Shown: positions 8,063-16,787 of the stretch, piece after piece
Numbering within the stretch: the stretch's first letter is position 1
Layout of the letters: the number at the start of each line of letters is the position of its first letter
Assembly (NCBI GenBank): GCA_002082305.1
Contig: LSNO01000067.1
Span: 1-46,837, forward strand
DNA from: SAR324 cluster bacterium SAR324-CTD7B
GTDB taxonomy: Bacteria > SAR324 > NAC60-12
Length of the DNA: 46,837 bases
Reading direction: 5' to 3'
Notes under the pieces: model-generated
Told to the model about the DNA's origin: nothing
Databases searched by the model: none
The model's input: the letters and a program-made list of their open reading frames with translations, nothing else
Translations under genes and position numbers: made by a program

Positions 8063-8584
8063 ATGACAACTATTCTTTGTGTTCGAAAGAAAAATCGTGT
8101 AGTGATGGCTGGAGACGGACAAGTCTCCATGCAAAACACCATCATGAAACCTTCAGCCCGTAAATTACGCAATACCTTTGACGGAAAGGTCATTGCCGGA
8201 TTCGCCGGTTCAACTGCAGATGCTTTTACCCTCTTTGAAAAATTTGACGAAAAACTGGAACAATACAACGGAAAACTTCTGCGCTCTGCAGTTGAACTGG
8301 CTAAAGAATGGCGTACCGATAAAATGCTGAGGAACCTTGAAGCCCTGCTGGCAGTTTCCAGTGCGGAAGCCTCTCTGATTATTTCCGGAAATGGAGATGT
8401 GATTGAACCCGATGACGGTCTGATCGGAATTGGTTCCGGAGGAATGTATGCTCTTGCGGCTGCACGTGCGCTCATTGATACGAACCTCAGTCCCCGAAAA
8501 ATTGCAGAGAAATCTATGAAAATTGCCTCAGAAATTTGTATTTACACCAACAACCAGATTACTTACGAAGAATTGGAATTTTAA
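8063..8584 (+). CDS. hslV: ATP-dependent protease peptidase subunit HslV (ClpQ)
   Basis: The proteolytic subunit of the HslUV complex, a bacterial relative of the proteasome beta subunit. After removal of Met the N-terminal catalytic Thr is exposed (sequence TTILCVR). Other family markers are [65 protein letters not shown] and the C-terminal ICIYTNN. At 173 residues it matches the family. No clear Shine-Dalgarno precedes the ATG, but the catalytic Thr at position 2 fixes this start. It follows a ~330-nt gap with a candidate folded leader and is coupled to hslU. Confidence 0.95.
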   Translation: MTTILCVRKKNRVVMAGDGQVSMQNTIMKPSARKLRNTFDGKVIAGFAGSTADAFTLFEKFDEKLEQYNGKLLRSAVELAKEWRTDKMLRNLEALLAVSSAEASLIISGNGDVIEPDDGLIGIGSGGMYALAAARALIDTNLSPRKIAEKSMKIASEICIYTNNQITYEELEF

Positions 8585-8588
8585 GCTC

Positions 8589-9944
8589 ATGGATTCTGCT
8601 CCTGAACTCAACATGACACCGCAAGAGACCGTTGACGCGCTCGACCGTTATATCATCGGTCAGACTGATGCAAAAAAAGCAGTAGCGGTAGCTCTGCGTA
8701 ATCGGTGGAGACGCCTGCAGCTGGATGAAGATTTGAAAGACGAAATTTTGCCTAAAAATATCATCATGATCGGTGCAACCGGCATAGGTAAAACTGAAAT
8801 TGCACGACGTATTTCAAAGCTGGTGAATGCTCCTTTTGTGAAAGTTGAAGCATCCAAATTTACTGAAGTGGGTTATGTGGGACGTGATGTTGAATCAATG
8901 ATTCGTGATTTGACAGATTATTCAGTAAACATGGTTCGTCAAGAGCAAATGGAACGTAAACAGGAAGCAGCCAAAGAAATGGTTGAAGAGCGTTTGCTGG
9001 ATCTGCTGCTGCCTCCCTTGGAAAGTGAGAAAGATGCTTCTGAAGGAAAAGCTTCAACAAATCCTACTCGTGAAAAATTTCGTAAAAAACTTCGCTCCGG
9101 AGTTTTAGATGAGCGAATGGTTGAACTGGATGTTTCAGAACGGCCTTCAGGGGCAGTTATGGAGTTTATGCCTGTTTCCATGAATGACAATATGGATATG
9201 AATATCCGTGATATGCTCTCAAATATGATGCCCAAACAATCAAAGCGTCGGCGGGTCAACATTGAGGATGCAAGAAAAATATTGCAGCAGGAAGAGGTCA
9301 GCAAACTCATCGACATGGATGAAGTCATCCGGGAAGCGTTAACAAGAGTTGAACAGAGTGGAATTGTTTTTTTGGATGAGATTGACAAAGTTGCTTCACG
9401 CCGAAGTCACTCTCATGGACCGGATGTTTCCAGAGAAGGAGTACAGCGGGACTTACTGCCGATTGTTGAAGGTTCGACCGTAAACACCAAACACGGACCT
9501 GTTCAAACCGATCACATTCTGTTCATTGCCGCAGGTGCATTTCATCTAACAAAACCGTCTGACATGATTCCGGAACTACAGGGTCGTTTTCCAATTCGTG
9601 TTGAACTGCAGTCACTCAGTAAAGACGATTTTGTCAAGATTCTAACAGAACCAAAAAACGCGCTGATTGTTCAGTATACTGCCTTGATGAAAACAGAAGG
9701 TGTTGAATTGGAATTTACAAAAGCCGCCATTGATACTATTGCGGAAATTGCCTGCCAAATCAACGAAGATTCGGAAAATATCGGTGCACGCCGGCTGCAT
9801 ACTGTAATGGAACAATTACTCGAAGAAGTCAGTTTTACTGCCCCGGATTTAAATGGACAGAAAATATCTGTTACTCCGGAATATATTCAGAGCCGACTCT
9901 CAAACTTGTTGAAAAATCAGGATTTGAGTCGTTATATTTTATAA
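8589..9944 (+). CDS. hslU: ATP-dependent protease ATPase subunit HslU (ClpY)
   Basis: The AAA+ unfoldase that feeds substrates to HslV. It has the N-terminal [16 protein letters not shown] segment, Walker A GATGIGKT (residues 62-69), the pore-loop context [15 protein letters not shown], the variable I domain (roughly 110-240), Walker [10 protein letters not shown], and the sensor/Arg-finger sequences [12 protein letters not shown] and [11 protein letters not shown]. The C-terminus LSRYIL is the tail that docks into HslV. I chose ATG 8589, 4 nt after the hslV stop, giving 451 residues; an upstream in-frame start at 8523 would only read hslV codons in another frame. Confidence 0.95.
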   Translation: MDSAPELNMTPQETVDALDRYIIGQTDAKKAVAVALRNRWRRLQLDEDLKDEILPKNIIMIGATGIGKTEIARRISKLVNAPFVKVEASKFTEVGYVGRDVESMIRDLTDYSVNMVRQEQMERKQEAAKEMVEERLLDLLLPPLESEKDASEGKASTNPTREKFRKKLRSGVLDERMVELDVSERPSGAVMEFMPVSMNDNMDMNIRDMLSNMMPKQSKRRRVNIEDARKILQQEEVSKLIDMDEVIREALTRVEQSGIVFLDEIDKVASRRSHSHGPDVSREGVQRDLLPIVEGSTVNTKHGPVQTDHILFIAAGAFHLTKPSDMIPELQGRFPIRVELQSLSKDDFVKILTEPKNALIVQYTALMKTEGVELEFTKAAIDTIAEIACQINEDSENIGARRLHTVMEQLLEEVSFTAPDLNGQKISVTPEYIQSRLSNLLKNQDLSRYIL

Positions 9945-9984
9945 AATAAATTCCTAAAAAGTTGTAACTTATAGAGGAAAAACT

Positions 9985-10896
9985 TTGGATTATCCTACTT
10001 TGCTGCTGCAATTAGAAAATCAGTTGCAGTCTCTTCATAAAAAAGGTTTCCATTACATGAACATTGAAGCTATGCCCAAGGTTGAACTCAGGCGTCTGCT
10101 TGACGGTTTGGGCGAGATACTGGATTCTCCAACTGAAGATGTAGACAAACGGTCCAAATACAACTTTTCGGTTTCAGCAGCAACTCAGCCTGCAGTCAAA
10201 ATTAAGCACGAAAATGCTGATTCCAAAATATTTCCTCCGTCAACAGGCATAACCGATCTTCAAGAAAAATTGTCAGCGGCAAAGCAACAAACTGTCTTAG
10301 AGGCTTTCAAACAATTAATACCTGAACCGGAAGCAGAAATAAAAGTAAGTTCTCTTTCAGAGTTGGCAGATAAGTATAAGTCCTGTCAACGTTGTTCATT
10401 GGGTAAAACCAGAACAAATCTGGTATTTGGTAATGGTTCGATTAATTCCAGGGTGATTTTTCTAGGAGAAGGCCCCGGTGCAGACGAAGACGCTCAAGGT
10501 CAGCCCTTTGTAGGACGTGCCGGCAGGCTGCTGACCAAAATGATCAATACAATAGGCATTGAACGCGATGATGTTTATATTACAAATATTGTCAAATGCC
10601 GCCCTCCGGAAAACAGGAATCCTACTCCTGCTGAAATTTCATGCTGTCTCCCAATTATCAAACAGCAACTTGAATTATTGAATCCAAAATTAATCGTCAC
10701 TCTTGGGAATATTCCAACTAAATCACTGATCCCGGATTTACCCGGAATCACCAAGGTACGTGGTAGAATTATGCAATATGAAAATTGGACCGTGCTGCCC
10801 ACCTTTCATCCTTCTTACCTCTTGCGAAACCGTTCTGCAATGCCTCTGGCATGGGAGGATTTTAAGAAAATACCAGAACTGGCTTTTCATTCGTGA
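9985..10896 (+). CDS. Uracil-DNA glycosylase, family 4 (Fe-S type)
   Basis: It removes uracil from DNA to start base-excision repair. The catalytic domain fills the C-terminal ~180 residues: CQRCSLGKTRTN, then the family 4 motif GEGPGADEDAQGQPFVGRAG, NIVKCRPPENRNP, and the terminal HPSYLLR. Four Cys (the CxxC pair, Cys in VKCRP and a Cys in ISCCLP) fit the 4Fe-4S cluster of this family. About 125 residues before the domain are poorly conserved and look like a flexible extension, as in many bacterial members. The start is TTG (9985), supported by AGAGGA 6-10 nt upstream; no ATG fits. Confidence 0.9.
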   Translation: MDYPTLLLQLENQLQSLHKKGFHYMNIEAMPKVELRRLLDGLGEILDSPTEDVDKRSKYNFSVSAATQPAVKIKHENADSKIFPPSTGITDLQEKLSAAKQQTVLEAFKQLIPEPEAEIKVSSLSELADKYKSCQRCSLGKTRTNLVFGNGSINSRVIFLGEGPGADEDAQGQPFVGRAGRLLTKMINTIGIERDDVYITNIVKCRPPENRNPTPAEISCCLPIIKQQLELLNPKLIVTLGNIPTKSLIPDLPGITKVRGRIMQYENWTVLPTFHPSYLLRNRSAMPLAWEDFKKIPELAFHS

Positions 10897-10954
10897 TGCG
10901 GTTCAAACAGCAGATATTCAATTTTCAACAACAGTCCACAGATAAACATTTATA

Positions 10955-12229
10955 ATGATTGATTTGCAGCCTGTCAAGGGTACGAGGGACTTCTTTCCGG
11001 ACGAAATGCGTTTACGCAACTGGCTATTTGAAGTGTGGCGCAATGTCTCTGTTCAGGCAGGTTTCGAAGAATATGATACTTGTGTGCTGGAACATGAAGA
11101 GCTTTATATTCGCAAGGCCGGAGACGAAATCAGCAAGCAGCTTTACAGCTTTGAAGACAAGGGTGGACGGCGTTTAAGTTTGCGTCCCGAAATGACCCCT
11201 TCATTGGCCCGTCTGGTGCTTCAGCACAAAAAATCATTGTCCTTTCCAATAAAGTGGTTTTCAATGCCGCAATGTTTCCGCTATGAGCGCATGACAAAAG
11301 GGCGGAGGCGCGAGCATTTTCAGTGGAATGCAGACATCATTGGACAAGCTGAGATTGTGGCTGAAGCAGAAATTCTGATGCTGTTGATTTCTGCATGCGA
11401 ATTAATGGGACTTTCAGCAAAAGAAATCCGTGTGTTTATCAATGACCGCCGGATTCTGAACTCGATTCTAAGTCAAATTAGTGTACCTCAGGAAATGCAC
11501 AGTGAAGTACTTGTCATAATGGATAAGCGCGATAAAATTTCCATAGAAGCACTGTCAAAATTGCTGCAGGATATTGGAATGTCCACAACTCAGGTGGACC
11601 AGTTAAATGAATATTTATTAAAATCAGACTTGATTGAATTGAAAAAAGACCTGAATGACACTCAGGGTATTGACGAATTGCAAAACTTGATGGATATGAT
11701 GGAAACAGCAGGATTCAGTGATTATCTGCAATTTGATATTTCCATCGTCAGGGGTTTATCTTATTACACAGGTGCAGTCTTTGAGGTTAACAGTCCAGCA
11801 AAACAACACCGGGCTATTTGCGGCGGCGGACGCTACGATTCCCTGCTCTCAACATATGGCGGTGAAATTGTACCTGCAGTCGGATTTGGGTTTGGAGACG
11901 TGGTGGTTTTAGACGTACTTAAAGATTTGGAGCGCTTTCCTGAATTACCACGGAAACTGGATTACACTATTATTCCATTTGCCAGAGAACAGGTGGGTAC
12001 TGCTCTCAATATTGCAGCAATACTGCGGCAGCAGGGTTCAACTGTCGACTGTAACTTTAGCATGAAAAAAATGAAAAAAACTTTGCAGCAGGCTGGTGAG
12101 TCCGGAGCAGCAAAAGCGATCCTTCTCTTTCCGGATGAGTTATCTGAAAACAAGGTGGTAATCCGGGATTTGCGGCTTCATGAACAGAATCCAATTAAAA
12201 TAACCGATCTACTTTCTTCTGGGGAGTGA
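10955..12229 (+). CDS. hisS: Histidyl-tRNA synthetase
   Basis: Class II aminoacyl-tRNA synthetase charging tRNA(His). Visible motifs: KGTRDFFPDEM near the N-terminus, motif 2 (MPQCFRYERMTKGRRREHFQWN), the histidine-binding segments IVRGLSYYTGAVFE and CGGGRYDSL, and motif 3 (PAVGFGFGDVVV). A C-terminal anticodon-binding domain follows (residues ~325-424). The 424-residue length is typical. The stop overlaps the lspA GTG start as GTGA, so the two are likely co-translated. Confidence 0.95.
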   Translation: MIDLQPVKGTRDFFPDEMRLRNWLFEVWRNVSVQAGFEEYDTCVLEHEELYIRKAGDEISKQLYSFEDKGGRRLSLRPEMTPSLARLVLQHKKSLSFPIKWFSMPQCFRYERMTKGRRREHFQWNADIIGQAEIVAEAEILMLLISACELMGLSAKEIRVFINDRRILNSILSQISVPQEMHSEVLVIMDKRDKISIEALSKLLQDIGMSTTQVDQLNEYLLKSDLIELKKDLNDTQGIDELQNLMDMMETAGFSDYLQFDISIVRGLSYYTGAVFEVNSPAKQHRAICGGGRYDSLLSTYGGEIVPAVGFGFGDVVVLDVLKDLERFPELPRKLDYTIIPFAREQVGTALNIAAILRQQGSTVDCNFSMKKMKKTLQQAGESGAAKAILLFPDELSENKVVIRDLRLHEQNPIKITDLLSSGE

Positions 12230-12759
12230 AAATTTTGGCTATTTCAGAATCAGTTTTTTCAACTTCTTTCAGGACCAACTGGATTATAATGATCATCTTT
12301 TTGGGCTTGGATCTTAGTTCAAAAATATGGATCAGGTTAAACGTACCTCTGTATGAAACAACCGAGCTACTGGCAAATATATTAGACTTGACCCACGTGC
12401 AGAATCGCGGAGTAAGCTTTAGTTTTTTGGCAGACTTTTCTGATTCTTTTCGAGTTCCTCTCCTGGTTGGAGTGTCATTGCTGGCTGTTGCAGCAATGCT
12501 GTATTATCAAACACGCTACTGGAGCGAACTTGATTTTTTCACACGGTCAGGATTAGTCTTGGTATTACCGGGTGCGACAGGGAACTTGATTGATCGTGCA
12601 GTTTATGGCTACGTCACTGATTTTTTGCATTTTCACTGGTATGAAACCAGTTTTTTTGTCAATAACCTTGCGGATTGCTTCATCAGTCTCGGTGTAATTT
12701 TTTTCATTGTTCCACTTTTGTTTTCGAAAAATGGAAGCACTTCATCAAACTCAGCTTAA
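12226..12759 (+). CDS. lspA: Lipoprotein signal peptidase (signal peptidase II)
   Basis: A membrane aspartyl protease that removes signal peptides from prolipoproteins after lipidation; the window itself encodes several substrates. Four hydrophobic segments are visible. The catalytic Asp pair is Asp132 in YVTDFLHF and Asp150 in NNLADCF, with the conserved GATGNLIDR before the first and HVQNRGVSFS earlier. The start is GTG at 12226, overlapping the hisS stop, behind GGGGA. Family members commonly read GNLIDR followed by DF and NxAD, so the catalytic core is intact. Confidence 0.93.
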   Translation: MKILAISESVFSTSFRTNWIIMIIFLGLDLSSKIWIRLNVPLYETTELLANILDLTHVQNRGVSFSFLADFSDSFRVPLLVGVSLLAVAAMLYYQTRYWSELDFFTRSGLVLVLPGATGNLIDRAVYGYVTDFLHFHWYETSFFVNNLADCFISLGVIFFIVPLLFSKNGSTSSNSA

Positions 12760-13267
12760 TTCATTTTTGCTTAGTAAAATAAAATTCGTGCTGATTTTTT
12801 CTGCACTTTTTTTATCCTCTAATTTTATTGTTTCCGGAATCTTTGCAAAGGAAGAAATACGATATGTCAAAGGACTGGGAGCAGTCCTGCGGGAACAACC
12901 GTCAATTCTGAGTAAAAAACTCACAAAACTTTCTCGCGGCACAAAAGTTCTGGCATTAGAGGTAAAAGGTATTTGGCATAAAGTTATTGCAGGAGAAATT
13001 CAAGGCTGGCTTTTGCGGGGACAGATAACAAATATTCCTGTTAAAATCAAAAAATTAGTTTTGGGACAAAAAATTCGACTGACTTCCTCTTCAGGACGGA
13101 GGGTACGCTTACGTACTTTTTCTGCAGTAGTTGGAGTGAGGGGTCTGGTTGACAGTAAAGGGGAAAAAATCAGCCCCTATCAAACAGATTATGTGGCACT
13201 GGAATGGCTGGAAAAACAACCTACTGATGAAGAAAATTCTGTTCGATTTTTAACATTATCAGAGTAA
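12731..13267 (+). CDS. Exported SH3-like domain protein
   Basis: A 178-residue protein with a hydrophobic signal segment (FVLIFSALFLSSNFIVSGIFA) and probable cleavage after IFA. The mature part resembles a bacterial SH3 domain: an RYVKGLGAVLREQPS opening, KLSRGTKVLALEVKGIWHKVIAGEIQGWLLRGQI, the usual pattern of a strand, a Gly-turn and W-x-K-V. Bacterial SH3 proteins are often peptidoglycan- or ligand-binding; no ligand can be named here. The ATG at 12731 overlaps lspA by 29 nt and lacks a clear Shine-Dalgarno; TTG at 12767, just past the lspA stop, is an alternative. The M48 protease gene begins 7 nt after its stop. Confidence 0.7.
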   Translation: MEALHQTQLNSFLLSKIKFVLIFSALFLSSNFIVSGIFAKEEIRYVKGLGAVLREQPSILSKKLTKLSRGTKVLALEVKGIWHKVIAGEIQGWLLRGQITNIPVKIKKLVLGQKIRLTSSSGRRVRLRTFSAVVGVRGLVDSKGEKISPYQTDYVALEWLEKQPTDEENSVRFLTLSE

Positions 13268-13274
13268 AGACTAT

Positions 13275-14114
13275 ATGAATCTTTTCCGTAACCATCTTTG
13301 GTTTTATATTTTTATTATTTCTTTTGTCTTTGCAAGTTTTGGAAATGCACAGGAATTCCGCCTGAGAGCACATCATGTATATTGGAAAAATCAGGAAGCA
13401 AATACTGAGCGGGAAATTAATTTCGGACGCAGTGTTTCTGCAAAAATTCTTGGTAAGTATCCAATTATGCGGAATGAACAAAAGGTACGTTACATATCCC
13501 AAATTGGTACTGGAATTTCCGCACAACTCGGGCGGCCTGAATTAAGATACTATTTTGGAATACTGGATACGGATGAGATAAACGCTTTTGCTGCTCCGGG
13601 AGGTTATATTTTTGTAACAAAAGGTGCCTTGAAACTTATGCGTAATGAAGCACAGCTCGCAGGTGTTTTGGCTCACGAGCTGGCACATATTGATCAAAAA
13701 CACATAGTTCGAAAACTCAAACTTCAAAGCACAGACCGTTCTGTTACTTCTGGAATTGCACAGGTTTTAGGAGGAGCATCACTTTCTGCTAAAATCGCTC
13801 TTGAACGGCTCAATGACCTTGCATTTAAAATGCTGATGGAGGAAGGTCTTTCCAAGGAAGATGAAGCGGATGCCGATCAAAAAGCATTGGAAATGCTGAT
13901 ATCCACCGGCTACGATCTGCAAAGCTATCTGGATTATCTTCTGTCCCTTAAACCATATTTAGAACAGGGACAGGCAAAAGTTCTTTCAAAAACTCACCCG
14001 ACAATTGAATTTCGATACAACAATTTACGTGAGTTTATCATCAAGAATAACCTCGAAAAATTTCAGGGTAAGAATAATGAAATACGCTTTAAGACAAATT
14101 TCGCTAAGCTTTAG
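13275..14114 (+). CDS. Exported M48-family zinc metalloprotease
   Basis: A 279-residue periplasmic protease with a signal peptide ending near GNAQ (residues 23-26). The zinc motif HELAH is at 134-138 and the third ligand is probably Glu197 in KEDEADAD. The sequence DTDEINAFAAPGGYIFVTKGALKL before HELAH is characteristic of BepA/LoiP-type M48 proteins, which handle outer-membrane assembly and degrade misfolded barrel proteins. There is no TPR domain at the C-terminus, so it is closer to LoiP/YcaL size than to BepA. It overlaps the downstream outer-membrane protein gene by 38 nt, which fits a role in quality control of the outer membrane (inference). Confidence 0.88.
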   Translation: MNLFRNHLWFYIFIISFVFASFGNAQEFRLRAHHVYWKNQEANTEREINFGRSVSAKILGKYPIMRNEQKVRYISQIGTGISAQLGRPELRYYFGILDTDEINAFAAPGGYIFVTKGALKLMRNEAQLAGVLAHELAHIDQKHIVRKLKLQSTDRSVTSGIAQVLGGASLSAKIALERLNDLAFKMLMEEGLSKEDEADADQKALEMLISTGYDLQSYLDYLLSLKPYLEQGQAKVLSKTHPTIEFRYNNLREFIIKNNLEKFQGKNNEIRFKTNFAKL

Positions 14115-15315
14115 TATATTTTTTATCAGTTGTTTTGTCGCAACTCAGTTGTATGCAGATGTTGATCATTACAAAAATATGCTGGTTGGTGAACGTGCGG
14201 CAACAATGGGTGGAACCTACGTAGCTATTTCTGATGACAGCACCGGATGCTACTATAATCCTGCAGGTATCGCCTATGCGGTTGGCGACAGTCTTTCGGG
14301 CAGTGGTAACGTGCTGCACAAAATGAAAACTGTCTACTCTGAGACAATTGGTACCGAAGATTGGGTCCGTGAAAGCGAAACGCTTGTGCCTAACTACTTT
14401 GGCGTACTCAAAAAATACAAATCTTACTCGTTTTGCTTTTCATATGTGGTCCCGGAAGCTTTTATTGAACACCAGGATCTGGTATTTAATGATCCTTTAA
14501 GTACTGTCAAAATATATTATCAAAGCCTGCATTCAGAAGACATTACATATTTGATGGGACCATCGGGTGCGCTGCAATTTGGAGAAAATTTTTCTTTAGG
14601 ATTAACGCTTTATTATCATTACCGCAGCTTTATGCGTCAATATCATTATTTCCTGAAAAGTACAGACGGCGGCTATCAATTATATTATGAAAGTAATAAA
14701 CAACGAGAAGACGGTTTGATGCCAAAAATTGGTGTGCAGTGGAGTCCATGGAGCCTGCTGACAGTAGGAATGGCCCTGGATCAGACATTTTTATTTAATG
14801 CCACTTTTCAGGGAAATGCCTCTATACACAATACAGACAACAGTACAGGAACAGCAAGCTATACCAGCTTGATGACCCAAACAATTTCAGAAGAAAAACG
14901 TAAATTTCCTCTGCACCTGGCCTTTGGTGCAGCTTATTTTCCTACACCATCTCTACTCTACACCGTTGATCTTGATTATTACAAGGCACAGCAAAAGGGA
15001 AGAGCGGATGTAATCAATTATTCCGGCGGTACCGAGTATTATTTCGACCCGACAAATGCAGTGCGTTTCGGTTTGTTCACCAACTACACTAACCTTCCGC
15101 AAACTGATTCCACAACAATAGCTCCGTATGAATACATAGACATTTATGGAGCAAGTTTTGGATACACTTCCTATTCGTCCTCCTCGTCACTCACTTTAGG
15201 TGCGATCTACACTTCCGGTTCAGGAAAAGCCTGGCTATACTCCGGAAGTACAGAAACAAGAAATATGACACGTGACTCCCTCACGCTTTTGTTTTCAGCA
15301 AGTTCAAGTCTATAA
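14077..15315 (+). CDS. Outer-membrane beta-barrel protein, FadL/OmpP1-like
   Basis: A 412-residue protein with a signal peptide (cleavage expected after LYA, residue 27) and a mature start containing GERAATMGGTYVAISDD and YYNPAGIA. This opening is shared by FadL/OmpP1-like and related barrel proteins, where it forms the plug and the first strands. The rest alternates aromatic-rich strands with short polar turns. The protein ends in LLFSASSSL and lacks a terminal Phe/Trp. A hydrophobic-compound transporter is possible but unproven. ATG 14077 is chosen because it begins the signal peptide; AGGG is about 8 nt upstream. It overlaps the M48 gene in another frame and converges with pyruvate kinase 24 nt away. 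Confidence 0.78.
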   Translation: MKYALRQISLSFSIFFISCFVATQLYADVDHYKNMLVGERAATMGGTYVAISDDSTGCYYNPAGIAYAVGDSLSGSGNVLHKMKTVYSETIGTEDWVRESETLVPNYFGVLKKYKSYSFCFSYVVPEAFIEHQDLVFNDPLSTVKIYYQSLHSEDITYLMGPSGALQFGENFSLGLTLYYHYRSFMRQYHYFLKSTDGGYQLYYESNKQREDGLMPKIGVQWSPWSLLTVGMALDQTFLFNATFQGNASIHNTDNSTGTASYTSLMTQTISEEKRKFPLHLAFGAAYFPTPSLLYTVDLDYYKAQQKGRADVINYSGGTEYYFDPTNAVRFGLFTNYTNLPQTDSTTIAPYEYIDIYGASFGYTSYSSSSSLTLGAIYTSGSGKAWLYSGSTETRNMTRDSLTLLFSASSSL

Positions 15316-15339
15316 GGCTCCGCTGCAACTGCATCATTG

Positions 15340-16740
15340 CTAAACTGCAGGAATTGTCCTGATCTGCAGGGATGTACAATAGCCTTCACCAGTGAGGATA
15401 TTGGCAAGAACAACTACCTGCTCTTCAGCAGCAAAACCTTCCTTTTCCTGGAGAATTCCCAAAGCTTTCTGTATTGTGTCTTCCGGATTTTTCCGGAATT
15501 CCATCAGGAAAGGATAGACACTCCTGTAGAGCGTCATTGAAGAAAATACTTTAGAATTATTAGTGAATGAGTAAAGCCCAATCTCGCGTGGACGCAGATT
15601 TGAGAGATATTCTGCACCTCGTCCGTTGCGGGTGATAACAACAATTGCGCGTATTTTTAATTTTGCGGCAATTTGGATTGCAGCTTCAGCAAGGTGCTGA
15701 CCTTTAGACTTTTTTATCAATTTTTCAGTATAATTCACACCGGGATAATTTTCTGTACGCCTTGCAATCCGTACCAGAGTTTCTACCGAACGGACAGGAT
15801 ATTTACCGACAGAAGTTTCTCCGGAAAGCATAATTGCATCTGTCTGTTCAAAAACAGCATTAGCGACATCAGTAACTTCCGCTCGCGTCGGTACTGGATT
15901 TTCAATCATTGATTCCAGCATTTGAGTTGCCACTATTAAACGCTTTCCATATTTAGCACACAAATAAGCAATCCGTCTTTGAATTTGCGGGACCTCTTCC
16001 AGCTCAACTTCAATTCCTAAATCACCACGGGCAACCATGACTCCATCAGCTTCCTGGACAATTTCTTCGAGGCGCTCAACACCCTCCTGGTTTTCAATTT
16101 TTGCAATAAGCTTAATTTGCTGAGCATGCACTCCAAGTGAAGCCCTCACCTCCCGGATCGTTTCCGAACTGCGCACGAAAGACAGAGCAATGACGTCCAC
16201 TTTTTGTTCAATTCCAAAAAGGATATCCTGTTTATCTGTTTCTGTGATTCCAGGCAGTTTAACGATTGCTCCCGGCAAATTCACATGTCTATGGGCCTTA
16301 ACGACACCGCCGTCAATCACTTCGCAGTCAAGCCCTTTTTTGTTTTTACCACAAACTTTTAAACTTATCAAACCTCCGTCAAGGGAAATACAACTTCCCT
16401 CTTTCAGATCATCTTTTAAATCAACATAGTTGACAAAAAGTGTACCCTCTGACTCTTCATTTGGAGGAATAGTGACACACACACGTTTTCCGGAAATAAG
16501 CGTTATTACCTTATCACCGGTCCTGATTTCAGGACCCTGGGTATCAAGCATAATTGCAATTGGGTATTGCCTGTCCTTATTCAATTTTCGAATTTGCTCA
16601 ATTATTTTTTTATGAGAATGATGCGTTCCATGTGAGAAATTCAAACGCGCGATATTCATTCCTGCCTCAGCCAACTCCGCCAGCTTTTTAGGAGAGTTAC
16701 TGGCAGGACCAATGGTGCAAATAATTTTTGTACTTAGCAT
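15340..16740 (-). CDS. pyk: Pyruvate kinase
   Basis: Converts phosphoenolpyruvate and ADP to pyruvate and ATP. The N-terminus has KIICTIGPAS and GMNIARLNFSHG, followed by LDTQGPEIRTG and the B domain. The active-site signature is IAKIENQEG (catalytic Lys), then GVMVARGDLGIEV, ATQMLESMI and DAIMLSGETSVGKYP. The C-terminal domain, which binds effectors in allosteric members, is present (IVVITRNGRGAEYLS). At 466 residues it is a standard single-copy bacterial form. It is the last gene of the leftward run starting at moaA, though the gaps suggest separate transcripts. Confidence 0.95.
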   Translation of the reverse strand: MLSTKIICTIGPASNSPKKLAELAEAGMNIARLNFSHGTHHSHKKIIEQIRKLNKDRQYPIAIMLDTQGPEIRTGDKVITLISGKRVCVTIPPNEESEGTLFVNYVDLKDDLKEGSCISLDGGLISLKVCGKNKKGLDCEVIDGGVVKAHRHVNLPGAIVKLPGITETDKQDILFGIEQKVDVIALSFVRSSETIREVRASLGVHAQQIKLIAKIENQEGVERLEEIVQEADGVMVARGDLGIEVELEEVPQIQRRIAYLCAKYGKRLIVATQMLESMIENPVPTRAEVTDVANAVFEQTDAIMLSGETSVGKYPVRSVETLVRIARRTENYPGVNYTEKLIKKSKGQHLAEAAIQIAAKLKIRAIVVITRNGRGAEYLSNLRPREIGLYSFTNNSKVFSSMTLYRSVYPFLMEFRKNPEDTIQKALGILQEKEGFAAEEQVVVLANILTGEGYCTSLQIRTIPAV

Positions 16741-16787
16741 TATTTAATGTATTTTTTGAAACTAACCCGGCATGATTCAGACATTTT

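Noticed and set aside
9985-10360. N-terminal third of the uracil-DNA glycosylase as a separate domain
   Set aside because: It has no recognisable motif and is low in conserved residues; such linkers are normal in family 4 proteins.
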